A stretch of DNA of 30,247 bases, taken from the NCBI GenBank assembly GCA_041569895.1, contig JBFFXF010000064.1, positions 1-30,247 of the forward strand, given 5' to 3'. Numbering within the stretch: the first letter of the stretch is position 1; the number at the start of each line of letters is the position of its first letter. The notes below the pieces were generated by a model. It did no database searches, was not told the DNA's origin, and was given only the letters and a program-made list of their open reading frames with translations. Position numbers and translations under genes: made by a program. Positions 1-7,439 of this stretch are shown in pieces. This DNA comes from JBFFXF01 sp041569895 (GTDB lineage Bacteria > Planctomycetota > UBA8108 > JACQVS01).

Positions 1-231
1 CTTCGGCGGCGAGACTCTGCGACGCATCCAGGAGGAACGCAGGAAGACGATGAAGCAAGGAAGGTTCGCTCGACAGCTCAAGCGAGGCTCACCAAGCTCG
101 ACCCGTCGAAAGTCCCCGTCCGGTGTCGACGTCAAGCCTTCCATGATGTTCTCCTTCCTCGGCGAACCTCACTCACGGTGGGATCTGCCGAGAGGACACG
201 ACGGCCCGGAACAACCGCGATTTCGAGGGTG
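1..231 (+). other. Possible 3' end of a truncated coding region (weak)
   Basis: The window opens in a frame (from base 2) with coding-like third positions for about 16 codons (FGGETLRRIQEERRK), which stays open to a TGA at 229-231. After about base 50 the codon usage loses its GC3 bias. The +1 frame there reads more like protein (ARLTKLDPSKVPV), so this may be the tail of a gene cut by the window edge, perhaps frameshifted, or chance. No family is recognised. The repeat tract that starts soon after resembles others in this window that follow gene ends. Confidence 0.15.
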
Positions 232-266
232 AAACGCCAGCAAGGACCTGCGTTTTTGCGACTGTC

Positions 267-405
267 GGGTCCGACTCCGAGGTCCGGTCTCTGATCTCTG
301 ATCTCTGTCTCTGATCTCTGTCTCTGTCCTCTGTCTCTGTCCTCAGTCTCCGTCCTCTGTCTCGATGCTCCGTCTCGGTCCTCCGATCCTCTGCCTCGGT
401 CCTCG
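267..405. repeat. Degenerate simple-sequence tract A (CTGATCTCTGTCTC / GTCCTC type)
   Basis: About 140 bases of pyrimidine-rich short repeats: CTCTGAT and CTCTGTC units, then TCCTCTG and CTCCGTC units. Read on the other strand it is CAGAGAT/CAGAGAC, the same vocabulary as the 3' parts of tracts B (7231-7420) and D (26590-26862). It is preceded by GTCCGACTCCGAGGTCCG, again shared vocabulary. It has no spacers, so it is not CRISPR. The ORFs across it are low complexity in every frame. Confidence 0.75.
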
Positions 406-896
406 ACGACGAGGCGCGACCTGGAAGGATCGATCCACATCTGGCACAGCGAGTGTAAACCGACCCGCGCCGCCGCGCCCTCGACTCGCCTCCGGTCGTG
501 GGTCGGAAGTCATTGCGTGGCCGTGCCTTCGCGCCTGTGACGATGGCTGCGGTCGGCGTTTGGCCCGCCCGTTGCTCTTTTCGGCCGGAGGAAAAACGCC
601 GTCGGCGTCGCCGTGTCGCGCCGAGGCGAATCGCCCCGGGTTCCGAGCGATCCCGGAAGGGGCACAAACGAGGTCCGAGGAGGGGCACAGCGAGGGTGCC
701 GACAGGTGGTAGCCGCGGACGCGTCGGTGAACGCGTCCGCGGGAAGATCTCCGGCCGATCCATCCGGAACGGCCGCAGGTCTTTTTTTTTTGGGGGGAGA
801 GCCTCCGGCCAGGGGCTCGGGAGGCCGGCCCGAGACGACCGCCGCGTCTCCAGTCGGATGCCCCGGACGCCGGGACGCCGGCGCGCCGGATGGCTG
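406..896. other. Gene-free GC-rich stretch
   Basis: No ORF here has a recognisable domain, a ribosome-binding site and coding-like codon use together; several frames are open on both strands only because of the GC content. It contains an 11-bp inverted repeat (713-742), a T10G6 run at 781-796, and the 15-mer GGGGCACAAACGAGG (659-673), which recurs exactly at 2344-2358 beside a terminator. A short 5-bp hairpin followed by T5 on the minus strand (596-608) is too weak to call a terminator. Confidence 0.5.
713..742. repeat. Perfect 11-bp inverted repeat, 8-nt loop
   Basis: CCGCGGACGCG (713-723), loop TCGGTGAA (724-731), then CGCGTCCGCGG (732-742). It is perfectly complementary and would form a very stable hairpin in RNA or bind a dimeric protein as DNA. 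The T10 run starts 38 nt downstream, too far for a standard terminator. Function unknown. Confidence 0.7.
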
Positions 897-925
897 TTGA
901 CATGTTTGCGAAGCCCGCCTAGGAT
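897..925 (+). promoter_or_regulatory. Sigma70-type promoter for the dockerin-repeat gene
   Basis: A perfect -35 TTGACA (897-902), a 17-nt spacer and a -10 TAGGAT (920-925, four of six matches) stand out in such GC-rich DNA. The predicted start is near 932, giving a leader of about 90 nt before the ATG at 1022. An 8-bp inverted repeat sits on the predicted start site. Confidence 0.7.
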
Positions 926-928
926 TGC

Positions 929-948
929 GTTGCGTCGGTCGACGCAAC
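929..948. promoter_or_regulatory. Inverted repeat at the transcription start (operator or 5' hairpin)
   Basis: GTTGCGTC (929-936), loop GGTC, GACGCAAC (941-948): a perfect 8-bp inverted repeat beginning 4 nt after the -10 element. It could be an operator half-site pair or a 5'-end mRNA-stabilising hairpin. The sequence alone does not decide between them. Confidence 0.5.
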
Positions 949-1021
949 CCGGGTTTCAGCACGACTCACATCCTCGAAGCGAGCCGTCCACGGGAGAGCA
1001 CAGGGTCTCCGGGAGGAGTCG

Positions 1022-2245
1022 ATGTCTTTTCGCCGTGCCGCGCTGATCGCGGCGATCCTTCTCGTCGCGTCCACCGCCGGTCCTCTCGTCGCCGCGGATC
1101 GTCCGTTCATACGTGGTGACTCCAACGGGGACGGCGCGGTGAGCATGGCGGACATCATGACGGTGGTCCGCTTCCTCCACCGCAGCGAGAATGTGCCGCC
1201 CTGTCGCGACGCCGCCGACTTCAATGACTCGGGGAACATCGACATCACGGATCTGGTCGGCATCGCGAGCTTCATATTCTTTCTCACGGGCACCAACGAG
1301 CTGCCCCCGTCACCGTATCCGGCGCCGGGCGACGATCCCACGCCGGACCCGCTCGACTGCGCCTCGGGCTCACGCGCGCGCGGCGTCGGCGCCGCTGGCG
1401 GTGGCATCGCTCGGCTCGATTCTCCCTGCACCGCGGAGGACTTCGAGAACGACACCGGCCCGGTGATCTTCGATCAGGTCGATCGGCACGGACAGATCGT
1501 CGATTTCGTGCTGTTCGCGCGCAGCTGCCTCTACGGGTATCCGGGACAGGAGAATCTGGTGATTCCCGTCGGCATGTCGAACGCGGACGACCTCGACGGG
1601 TTCACGCTCAGCGTCTTCGCGGATCCGAAGAGAATCTGGCTCGAGCGCTTCTCGTTCGACGACTCGGCCGTCAGCGAGTTCGGCCCCGATCTGACCTACA
1701 ACTACAATCACTGGCTCGCGGAGGGCTATCTCGCGGCGGCGGTCTTCATGGACTACACCGAGCCGTTCTTCGGCAAGGTGTTTCCGACGTCGCGCGACAC
1801 CGTGCACGCGTCGAATCTCGAGCTGTCGATCTCGCCGGAGGCCGAGCCCGGTGACGTCCTGCGCATCGAGTTCGAGACCACGCCGGGACTCGACGCGCTG
1901 CGACCGGCGATCCCGATCGAATACAGTGTGGAGGGGCGCTCGGTGACGCCGATCTTCGGGAAGCGCGGCGTCACGATCAAGGTGCTCCCGCGTGAACGGC
2001 TGTTCATTCGCGGAGACGCCAACCGCGATCTGATTGTCAATATCAGCGACGTGATCCACAGCCTGCGGTTTCTCTTCCTGGCCGAGCGCGTCTCGTGCCT
2101 GACGCCACTCGACACCAACGCCGACGGCCGCGTCAACCTGACCGATCCGATCTCACTGATCGACTTCCTCTTCCGGCGCGGTCCGCGGCCGGAGCTGCCC
2201 TTCCCCCACCCCGCGCCGCTGCCGGCGGACGACTGCCGCTCGTAA
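1022..2245 (+). CDS. Exported protein with two dockerin-like EF-loop modules
   Basis: The 407-residue protein has a signal peptide (residues 1-25, MSFRRAAL then a hydrophobic core ending AxA-like at LVAA). A dockerin type I-like pair lies near the N-terminus (about 30-92: RGDSNGDGAVSMADI and DFNDSGNIDITDL). A second pair lies at the C-terminus (about 328-390: RGDANRDLIVNISDV and DTNADGRVNLTDP). The roughly 230 residues between look beta-rich and I do not recognise them. Each loop has the D/N-rich calcium pattern of dockerins followed by a hydrophobic helix. The start is well supported: GGGAGGAG at 1011-1018 just upstream and a strong promoter at 897-925. In planctomycetes such modules are common on secreted proteins and need not imply a cellulosome. 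Partner and substrate are unknown; the product of 11073-12626 carries a similar C-terminal module. Confidence 0.85.
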   Translation: MSFRRAALIAAILLVASTAGPLVAADRPFIRGDSNGDGAVSMADIMTVVRFLHRSENVPPCRDAADFNDSGNIDITDLVGIASFIFFLTGTNELPPSPYPAPGDDPTPDPLDCASGSRARGVGAAGGGIARLDSPCTAEDFENDTGPVIFDQVDRHGQIVDFVLFARSCLYGYPGQENLVIPVGMSNADDLDGFTLSVFADPKRIWLERFSFDDSAVSEFGPDLTYNYNHWLAEGYLAAAVFMDYTEPFFGKVFPTSRDTVHASNLELSISPEAEPGDVLRIEFETTPGLDALRPAIPIEYSVEGRSVTPIFGKRGVTIKVLPRERLFIRGDANRDLIVNISDVIHSLRFLFLAERVSCLTPLDTNADGRVNLTDPISLIDFLFRRGPRPELPFPHPAPLPADDCRS

Positions 2246-2314
2246 ACCCCGCGGCGCCAGCTGCCGTTCTCTCGCTCACCCGATCTCGCGTGGTCGCCCG
2301 GCTCCGCGCACGCC

Positions 2315-2347
2315 AAAAAAAACCCCCCCGTGTAGAACACGAGGGGG
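2315..2347 (-). terminator. Intrinsic terminator, minus strand
   Basis: On the plus strand: A8 (2315-2322), then C5 (2323-2327), a C/A mismatch, CGTGT (2329-2333), loop AGA, ACACG (2337-2341) and G5 (2343-2347). Read on the minus strand it is a 10-bp stem with one mismatch, a 3-nt loop and a run of eight T, the standard Rho-independent form. No protein gene on the minus strand ends nearby; the closest is the DksA-like gene, 1.1 kb upstream. Confidence 0.75.
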
Positions 2348-2850
2348 CACAAACGAGGAGAAAAAAATGAAACAAGTGGTATCGAGTTCGAATCGGGCGT
2401 CCGGGCGATCAGACGCCGTCGCGCTGCGCGCGACCCGTGTGCGACTCCTTTCTGCACGTCGTCGATCGGAGCAGGGACTCGTGGCCGCCGTGGCCACGTT
2501 GCAGGCGTCAGGCAGGACAGATCAGGGCGGGCATTACCACGTTCCCTGCCTTCACGCTGCCCCGCGCCCCCGAAGCCCCGGGCAGGCGCGGCTCTCCGAT
2601 CACTTCGCGTGCGACGGTCTCCGGGCCGAACGACTCCCTCGATCGACCCGCGGTCGGGCAGGCTCTCCGGTGTCTCGCGTGCTGCCTCTCTCAGCCGAAA
2701 CCGCCGATTCCCACACCTGAAAACGCTCGGATCAGCGGCTTACCCGACCTGTATGGTGGGGAGTATAAGTCCACTCCCAGCGCCCTGCAAGATATTTCAA
2801 CGCTGGCCGGTCGGCTCCGAGGGGGGCCCCCCCGGTTCCCCCCGCCCACG

Positions 2851-2883
2851 AAAAAAGGGCGTGCAGATGAATCTGACGCCCTT
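2851..2883 (-). terminator. Intrinsic terminator, minus strand
   Basis: AAGGGCGT (2855-2862) pairs with ACGCCCTT (2876-2883), and CAGA (2864-2867) with TCTG (2872-2875) across a TGAA loop, with one bulged G. On the minus strand the hairpin runs into six T. It lies about 570 nt beyond the stop of the DksA-like gene, so it may end that transcript or a small RNA. Confidence 0.8.
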
Positions 2884-3449
2884 CCGTAAGAAATGAAGCA
2901 AGTAAAAGGAGAAATGGGTAACTTGAGCCCCTCGCCTCCTTTTTCCGCCGCACATCGTGCGACTCACCCAACGCGGGGGGAGAAACCAATTCCTCCCCTA
3001 CCCTCTCGTCGCCCAACTACCAACCCCCAGGACCCCTTCGCAGGACGCCCTCGAGAGTCTCGAGGGGCGTCCGATCGCTGTCGTACAGTGTGCCGATTCT
3101 GAGAGAGCAAGCGGCGTTCCACATCGCACGCCTCCGGGGCCGTCACCGCAACTCATTCTTTGACCGCTGGTTCCGACGATGGCCGCAAGCTGGCCCGAAC
3201 CGGGTTGCGGCCAGGAAACGGCCGATGGCACCTGCACGGCCGGCTGGCGACCGGGAATGCGGCAGAAGTTTGGCCGCCACGAGGGCTCCGCAGCCGGTGC
3301 GCCGAACGGAGGGCCAGGGCGGATCGTGCCCACGGGGCACGCGGAGGCCATTTCCTGGCCGCTCGCAAACGGCCGAGAGAGGGGGGCCGGCCCGGGGAGG
3401 GCGACGGGGCCTGGCGAGGAAAACGGGCTCTCAGGTTCCTCAGACGGAC

Positions 3450-4160
3450 TCAGAAGGGACGGGCGAGCTCGCGCTTGCGCTTGCAGGAGACGCAGAGCGT
3501 CGCGAACGGCAGCGCCTCGAGGCGCTCGAAGGGGATGTCGCCGTCGCAGTCCTCGCACCGGCCGTAGGTCCCCTGATCGAGCTTCGTCAGCGCCTGCTCG
3601 ACCTGCTCGAGCGTGTTCGCCCCGACCTCCATGATCTCGCAGACGGAGTCGGTGTCCTGGGTGTCGGAGGCCATCTCCTCGAGATCGGCCAGGTGGTGCT
3701 TGTCCGCCGTCTCGAGACCGCTGAGCTCGCTCTGGAGATGCCGCGTCAGCGCCTCCTTCTTGAGCAACAGCGCATCGCGGATGGTGTCGAGCTTCTGCCG
3801 GGAAGCGCGTCGAGGTCTCGACGCGGCCTTGCTCACCGGCTTGCCGTTCGAGGGGCGCTTTCGCGCCGTCGAGGCCTTCTTCGCGGCCTTGGTTTTGGCT
3901 GTTTTCGCAGCTTTCTTGACGCGCGAACCGGTCGACTTCCTGGCTGGTGTCTTCTTGCCGGTTTTCCCGGAAGCCTTCTTGCCGGTGGTCTTCTTCTTCT
4001 TGGTGCTCTTGGTGGCCTTCCTGGTCGGTTTCTTGGCGGTCTTCTTCACAGTGACTCGCTTTCCAGCCTTCTTCTTCGCGCCTCTTTTCGAGGTGCTTTT
4101 CGAGGTGCCCTTCTTGCCCGTCTTCTTCTTGCCGGCCGTCCTGGAGCGTTTGGTTGCCAT
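3450..4160 (-). CDS. DksA/TraR-type zinc-finger protein with a histone H1-like Lys-rich tail
   Basis: The 236-residue protein has two parts. Residues 1-118 are almost only Lys, Ala, Thr, Ser, Gly and Arg (KKTGKK, AKKAS, TRKATKS), like a histone H1 tail. Residues 119-236 form a DksA-like module: a helical hairpin (about 120-195) and a C4 zinc finger C-x2-C-x17-C-x2-C (C202, C205, C223, C226). DksA proteins enter the RNA polymerase secondary channel and modulate initiation, usually with ppGpp. The tail should add general DNA or RNA affinity. Lysine-tailed DksA relatives are known in planctomycetes and related phyla. It is divergent from the phosphofructokinase gene. The ATG at 4160 has no obvious Shine-Dalgarno sequence, but the Lys-rich part begins there. 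Whether it still acts on polymerase is uncertain. Confidence 0.88.
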   Translation of the reverse strand: MATKRSRTAGKKKTGKKGTSKSTSKRGAKKKAGKRVTVKKTAKKPTRKATKSTKKKKTTGKKASGKTGKKTPARKSTGSRVKKAAKTAKTKAAKKASTARKRPSNGKPVSKAASRPRRASRQKLDTIRDALLLKKEALTRHLQSELSGLETADKHHLADLEEMASDTQDTDSVCEIMEVGANTLEQVEQALTKLDQGTYGRCEDCDGDIPFERLEALPFATLCVSCKRKRELARPF

Positions 4161-4558
4161 GGTGAATCACGAACTGATCTTGGAGACCCGCGGCCGCACC
4201 GGCCGCAGACGCCCTTGACGCAGACGCCATCGACGCGAGGCCGCTTCGAGAAGCTCTGCCGCACCCGCGGCCGGCGAAACGAGCGCCCGATTTTAGGGGC
4301 GCGCCGGGGGTTCTGCAACAGAGAATTCCGGACCCCGTGGATCGCTGGCCGGCGTTATATCGGCTCCGGAAGCCGACTTCTTGCTTCAATTCCCCGTTGG
4401 GGTCGTTTAGAATCACCCGCTCGCGTCGGAGACGGTCGATCCACTCGGGAACACCGATCCGCCACGCCCCTCGGCCGCGGCCCGACGAGAGCCCCCGACC
4501 AGAATCCGGTAGCAGCTCCGGCGACCCTCAAAGGATAAGCAAATCGGCGCGTGAAGAC
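4161..4558. promoter_or_regulatory. Divergent intergenic region; candidate promoter at 4385-4413 (+)
   Basis: The region separates the DksA-like gene (minus) from the phosphofructokinase gene (plus). TAGAAT at 4408-4413 is a 5/6 match to the -10 box, with TTCAAT (4385-4390, weak -35) 17 nt upstream. That would give a leader of about 140 nt. On the minus strand TATAAC (4359-4354) is a possible -10 for the DksA-like gene but has no good -35. The GTG/ATG codons upstream of 4559 in the kinase frame lie in sequence without family similarity. Confidence 0.4.
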
Positions 4559-5794
4559 ATGACACAGGGAGACGTTCTCAGCGGAAAGGCGGTTATCGGG
4601 CAGTCGGGAGGCCCCACCGCGGTCATCAATCAGAGCCTGGTCGGGGCGATCGAGGAGGCCCGGCGCCACCCGGCGATCACCGGTTTTTACGGCGCGGTGC
4701 ACGGCGTCCAGGGCGTGCTCCAGGAAGACCTCATCGACCTCTTCGCCGAGACGCCCGAGACCCTCGAGCGCGTGGCCCGTACGCCGTCCGCCTCCCTGGG
4801 ATCCGTGCGCAAGAAGCCGTCCGCCGACGAGTGCCGCGAGCTCTTCGAGATTCTCCAGTCGCACGAGGTGCGCTACTTCTTCTATATCGGCGGGAACGAC
4901 AGCGCGGAGACCGCCTCGATCGTCGCCCGTCTCGCCGCCGGTTCCGGGTACGACCTGCGGGTCTTTCACATCCCGAAGACCATCGACAATGACCTCCTCG
5001 TCAACGACCACTGCCCCGGCTATGGCTCTGCGGCGCGGTTCGTGGCGCTCGCCCTGATGGGCGACAATCTCGACAACCGTTCGCTCAAGGGCGTCAAGAT
5101 CGACGTCATCATGGGCCGGCATGCGGGATTCCTCACCGCGGCGAGCGCGCTGGCGCGCAGGCGCGAGGACGACGGGCCGCACCTGATCTACGTTCCCGAG
5201 GCGCCGTTCGACCTCGACTCGTTCACCGCCAGCGTCGAGGCAACCTTTTCGCTGCACGGCCGCTGTCTGATCGCGGTCTCCGAGGGAATCAGCGGGCCGG
5301 ATGGCAAGCCGATCTTCCAGACGGGAGAGAAGGACTCGCACGGCAACGTGCAGCTCTCGGGGACGGGAGCGCTCGGCGACTATCTCGCCGGCGTGGTCAA
5401 GGAGCGGCTGCGCATCTCGCGCGTTCGCGCGGACACGTTCGGATACCTCCAGCGCTGCTTCCCCGGCGTCGTGTCGGAGGTCGACGCGACCGAGGCTCGC
5501 GAGGTCGGCGCGTTCGCCGTGCGCGCCGCCGCGTCCGGCGAGCATGAGTCCGGCTCGGTCGCCATCCGACGTCTCGAAAGCGCCCCGTATCGCTCCGAGT
5601 ACTTCATCACGCCGCTGGTGACGGTCGCCAGGAACACGCGATCGCTCGGCAGCGACTTCCTGGCCGACAACGGCCACGACGTGACGCGAAAGTTCCTCGA
5701 CTACGCCCGACCGCTGGTCGGCGACCTCCCGGAGACGGGACGCCTTCGAGGACTGCCGATCCCCCGGCGCTCGAAGGGGCAGCGCTCGGCGTGA
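4559..5794 (+). CDS. 6-phosphofructokinase, probably pyrophosphate-dependent
   Basis: This 411-residue protein phosphorylates fructose 6-phosphate to fructose 1,6-bisphosphate, a central glycolytic step. Family motifs are intact: GQSGGPTAVIN (14-24, phosphate-donor loop), GGNDS (111-115), PKTIDND (139-145, with the catalytic Asp), MGRHAGF (185-191, sugar phosphate binding) and DTFGYLQR. In this superfamily Asp after GG-x (here GGND) and Lys in PKTIDND mark PPi as donor; ATP enzymes have Gly at both places. I therefore infer a reversible PPi-PFK. The frame is open upstream to 4337, but similarity begins at MTQGDVLSGKAVIGQSG, so I start at 4559. An AAAGGA at 4530-4535 is too far upstream to be a normal ribosome site. 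The stop overlaps the next gene's GTG (GTGA), so the two are probably translationally coupled. Confidence 0.92.
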   Translation: MTQGDVLSGKAVIGQSGGPTAVINQSLVGAIEEARRHPAITGFYGAVHGVQGVLQEDLIDLFAETPETLERVARTPSASLGSVRKKPSADECRELFEILQSHEVRYFFYIGGNDSAETASIVARLAAGSGYDLRVFHIPKTIDNDLLVNDHCPGYGSAARFVALALMGDNLDNRSLKGVKIDVIMGRHAGFLTAASALARRREDDGPHLIYVPEAPFDLDSFTASVEATFSLHGRCLIAVSEGISGPDGKPIFQTGEKDSHGNVQLSGTGALGDYLAGVVKERLRISRVRADTFGYLQRCFPGVVSEVDATEAREVGAFAVRAAASGEHESGSVAIRRLESAPYRSEYFITPLVTVARNTRSLGSDFLADNGHDVTRKFLDYARPLVGDLPETGRLRGLPIPRRSKGQRSA

Positions 5795-7182
5795 GCCAGC
5801 CCGGGGACCCCGCACCTCTGCCGGCGCGCCCGACCGTCGAGCCGGTCGAGCCGCCGGAGGGGCTCGGCGGGACCCTGCGTCGCATCGGTCCCGGGATCAT
5901 CATCACCGGCTCGATCGTCGGCTCGGGCGAGCTCATCGTCACCACCCGCCTCGGGGCGGAGGTCGGCTTCACCCTCCTGTGGCTCGTTATCCTGAGCTGC
6001 GTCATCAAGGTCTTCCTGCAGATCGAGATCGGCCGTCATGTGATCTCGGCCGGACGAACGACCCTCGAGGCGTTCGATCGCGTCCCGGGTCTCCGCCTCG
6101 GCGCCAACTGGGTCGTGTGGTGCTGGGCCGTGATGGCGTTCTTCACGATCTTCCAGCTCTCCGGCATCCTCTCCGGAGTCGGCGAGGTGCTCACGCTGTC
6201 GTTCGACGGCGACATGAGCGCGCTCTGGAAGTGGACCCTGCCGGTCGCGGGTGTCACCGCGCTGCTCCTCTCCACCGGCCGCTACCGCCATATCGAGCGC
6301 ATCACGACCTTCATGGTGTTCGTCTTCACGACGCTGACCATCGCGGCGGTCTTCTTCCTGCAGGGCACCGCGGACTACGCGGTGCACGGGAGCGACGTGG
6401 CGCACGGACTGTCGTTCAAGCTCCCCGAGGGCGACGCCGGACTGCTGACGGCGTTCGGGGCTTTCGGGATCACCGGCGTCGGCGCCTCCGAACTGATCTA
6501 CTACCCTTACTGGTGTCTCGAGAAGGGCTACGCCCGCTTTGCCGGCCCGCGCGAGGACACGGACGCGTGGCGAGCGCGCGCGCTCGGGTGGATCCGCGTC
6601 ATGAAGGTGGACGCGTGGGTGTCGCTCGTGGTCTACACGGTGGGCACGGTGGCGTTCTACTTCCTCGGCGCCGCCGTGCTGAACCGCCAGGGCGTCGTTC
6701 CGCAGAACGAGGAGATGGCGATGACCCTTTCGAGGATGTACACCGGGACGTTCGGCGAGGGCACCGGTTTCTGGATCTTCCTGATCGGCGCGTTCGCGGT
6801 GCTCTTCTCGACCTACTTCGTCGCCACCGCCTCGAACACGCGCGTCATGGCGGACGCGGCGCAGGTCTTCCGGATCGTACGGTATCCCCGCGACGAGGAC
6901 CGCCTGCGCATTGTCCGCATCCTCTGTATCGCGCTGCCGGCCATCTGTTTCTTCATCCAGTGGGTTTTCGGAAAGCCCGTCGACCTCATCATCTACGGCG
7001 CCATCGCGCAGGCGAGCATGCTGCCGATCATCGCGGTCGCCACCCTCTACCTGAGGTACGCCCAGACCGACCGGCGCATCGCGATTCGTTACTGGGCGAC
7101 GGAGCTCTTCCTCTGGCTGGCGGCGACGACGATGCTCGCCTTTGGGCTTTTTGAGGTGGTTCGACGGTTTGTCGGGCGGTGA
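5791..7182 (+). CDS. Nramp-fold membrane transporter with non-canonical metal site
   Basis: The 463-residue protein has about 11 hydrophobic segments and the Nramp/SLC11 opening RRIGPGIIITGSIVGSGE. Nramps carry Mn2+, Fe2+ and similar ions, using DPGN in TM1 and an A/M-x-x-MPH region in TM6. Here the TM1 motif aligns as GSGE (residues 44-47) and TM6 reads GVGASELIYYP (229-239), so the Asp, Asn and Met metal ligands are absent. Both helices instead carry a G-S/A-G/S-E-L-I signature. The fold assignment is fairly safe; the substrate is unknown and is not necessarily a transition metal. Translation starts at a GTG overlapping the kinase stop by 4 nt. The end is followed by a 255-nt convergent gap containing repeat tract B. 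Confidence 0.82.
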   Translation: MSQPGDPAPLPARPTVEPVEPPEGLGGTLRRIGPGIIITGSIVGSGELIVTTRLGAEVGFTLLWLVILSCVIKVFLQIEIGRHVISAGRTTLEAFDRVPGLRLGANWVVWCWAVMAFFTIFQLSGILSGVGEVLTLSFDGDMSALWKWTLPVAGVTALLLSTGRYRHIERITTFMVFVFTTLTIAAVFFLQGTADYAVHGSDVAHGLSFKLPEGDAGLLTAFGAFGITGVGASELIYYPYWCLEKGYARFAGPREDTDAWRARALGWIRVMKVDAWVSLVVYTVGTVAFYFLGAAVLNRQGVVPQNEEMAMTLSRMYTGTFGEGTGFWIFLIGAFAVLFSTYFVATASNTRVMADAAQVFRIVRYPRDEDRLRIVRILCIALPAICFFIQWVFGKPVDLIIYGAIAQASMLPIIAVATLYLRYAQTDRRIAIRYWATELFLWLAATTMLAFGLFEVVRRFVGR

Positions 7183-7230
7183 GGGTGATGGGGGTGGTGT
7201 CGGCCATCGGAGTCGGAATCCACCTCCACA

Positions 7231-7420
7231 ACTCGTCCTCGTCCTCGAAGGCTCCGTCGCGGAGTCCGATGACCGACTCTGATTCCGATGACCGACACCG
7301 ACTCCGACTCCGACTCCGACACCGATGCCGATTCCGAGACCGATGCCGACTCCGACTCCGATTCCGAGACCAGAGACCAGAGGTCCGAGATCCGAGATCC
7401 GAGATCAGAGATCAGAGAAA
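7231..7420. repeat. Composite simple-sequence tract B
   Basis: The order is: GTCCTC units; a unique linker, GTCCTCGAAGGCTC (7241-7254) and GCGGAGTCCGATGACCGA (7259-7276); hexamers CCGACT/CCGATT/CCGATG (to about 7370); then CCGAGAT and CAGAGAT units. It fills the gap between the convergent ends of the transporter gene (7182) and the exported protein gene (7440). The linker recurs exactly in tract D. Confidence 0.85.
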
Positions 7421-7439
7421 GGGTACGCGCACGGGATGG

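Larger units (their letters stand above)
2246..3449. other. 1.2-kb gene-poor region with two minus-strand terminators
   Basis: No convincing protein gene is visible; ORFs here are short, have no recognised domain and run through G/C homopolymers. It carries two intrinsic terminators oriented for minus-strand transcripts (2315-2347 and 2851-2883). Each is preceded on the minus strand by a similar motif, ACTTGYTTCATTT (plus-strand AAATGAARCAAGT, at about 2365-2377 and 2891-2903). This suggests one or two untranslated minus-strand transcripts, or a long 3' region of the DksA-like gene ending at 3450. Confidence 0.5.

Noticed and set aside
763..790. Plus-strand intrinsic terminator at the T10 run
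   Set aside because: The nearest hairpin (CGGCCG arms) ends 6 nt before the T run with a 12-nt loop and is followed by G6; too weak to call.
365..1046. Several overlapping ORFs of 90-190 codons on both strands
   Set aside because: They are Arg/Pro-rich in every frame, pass through the repeat tract, and lack domains or ribosome sites.
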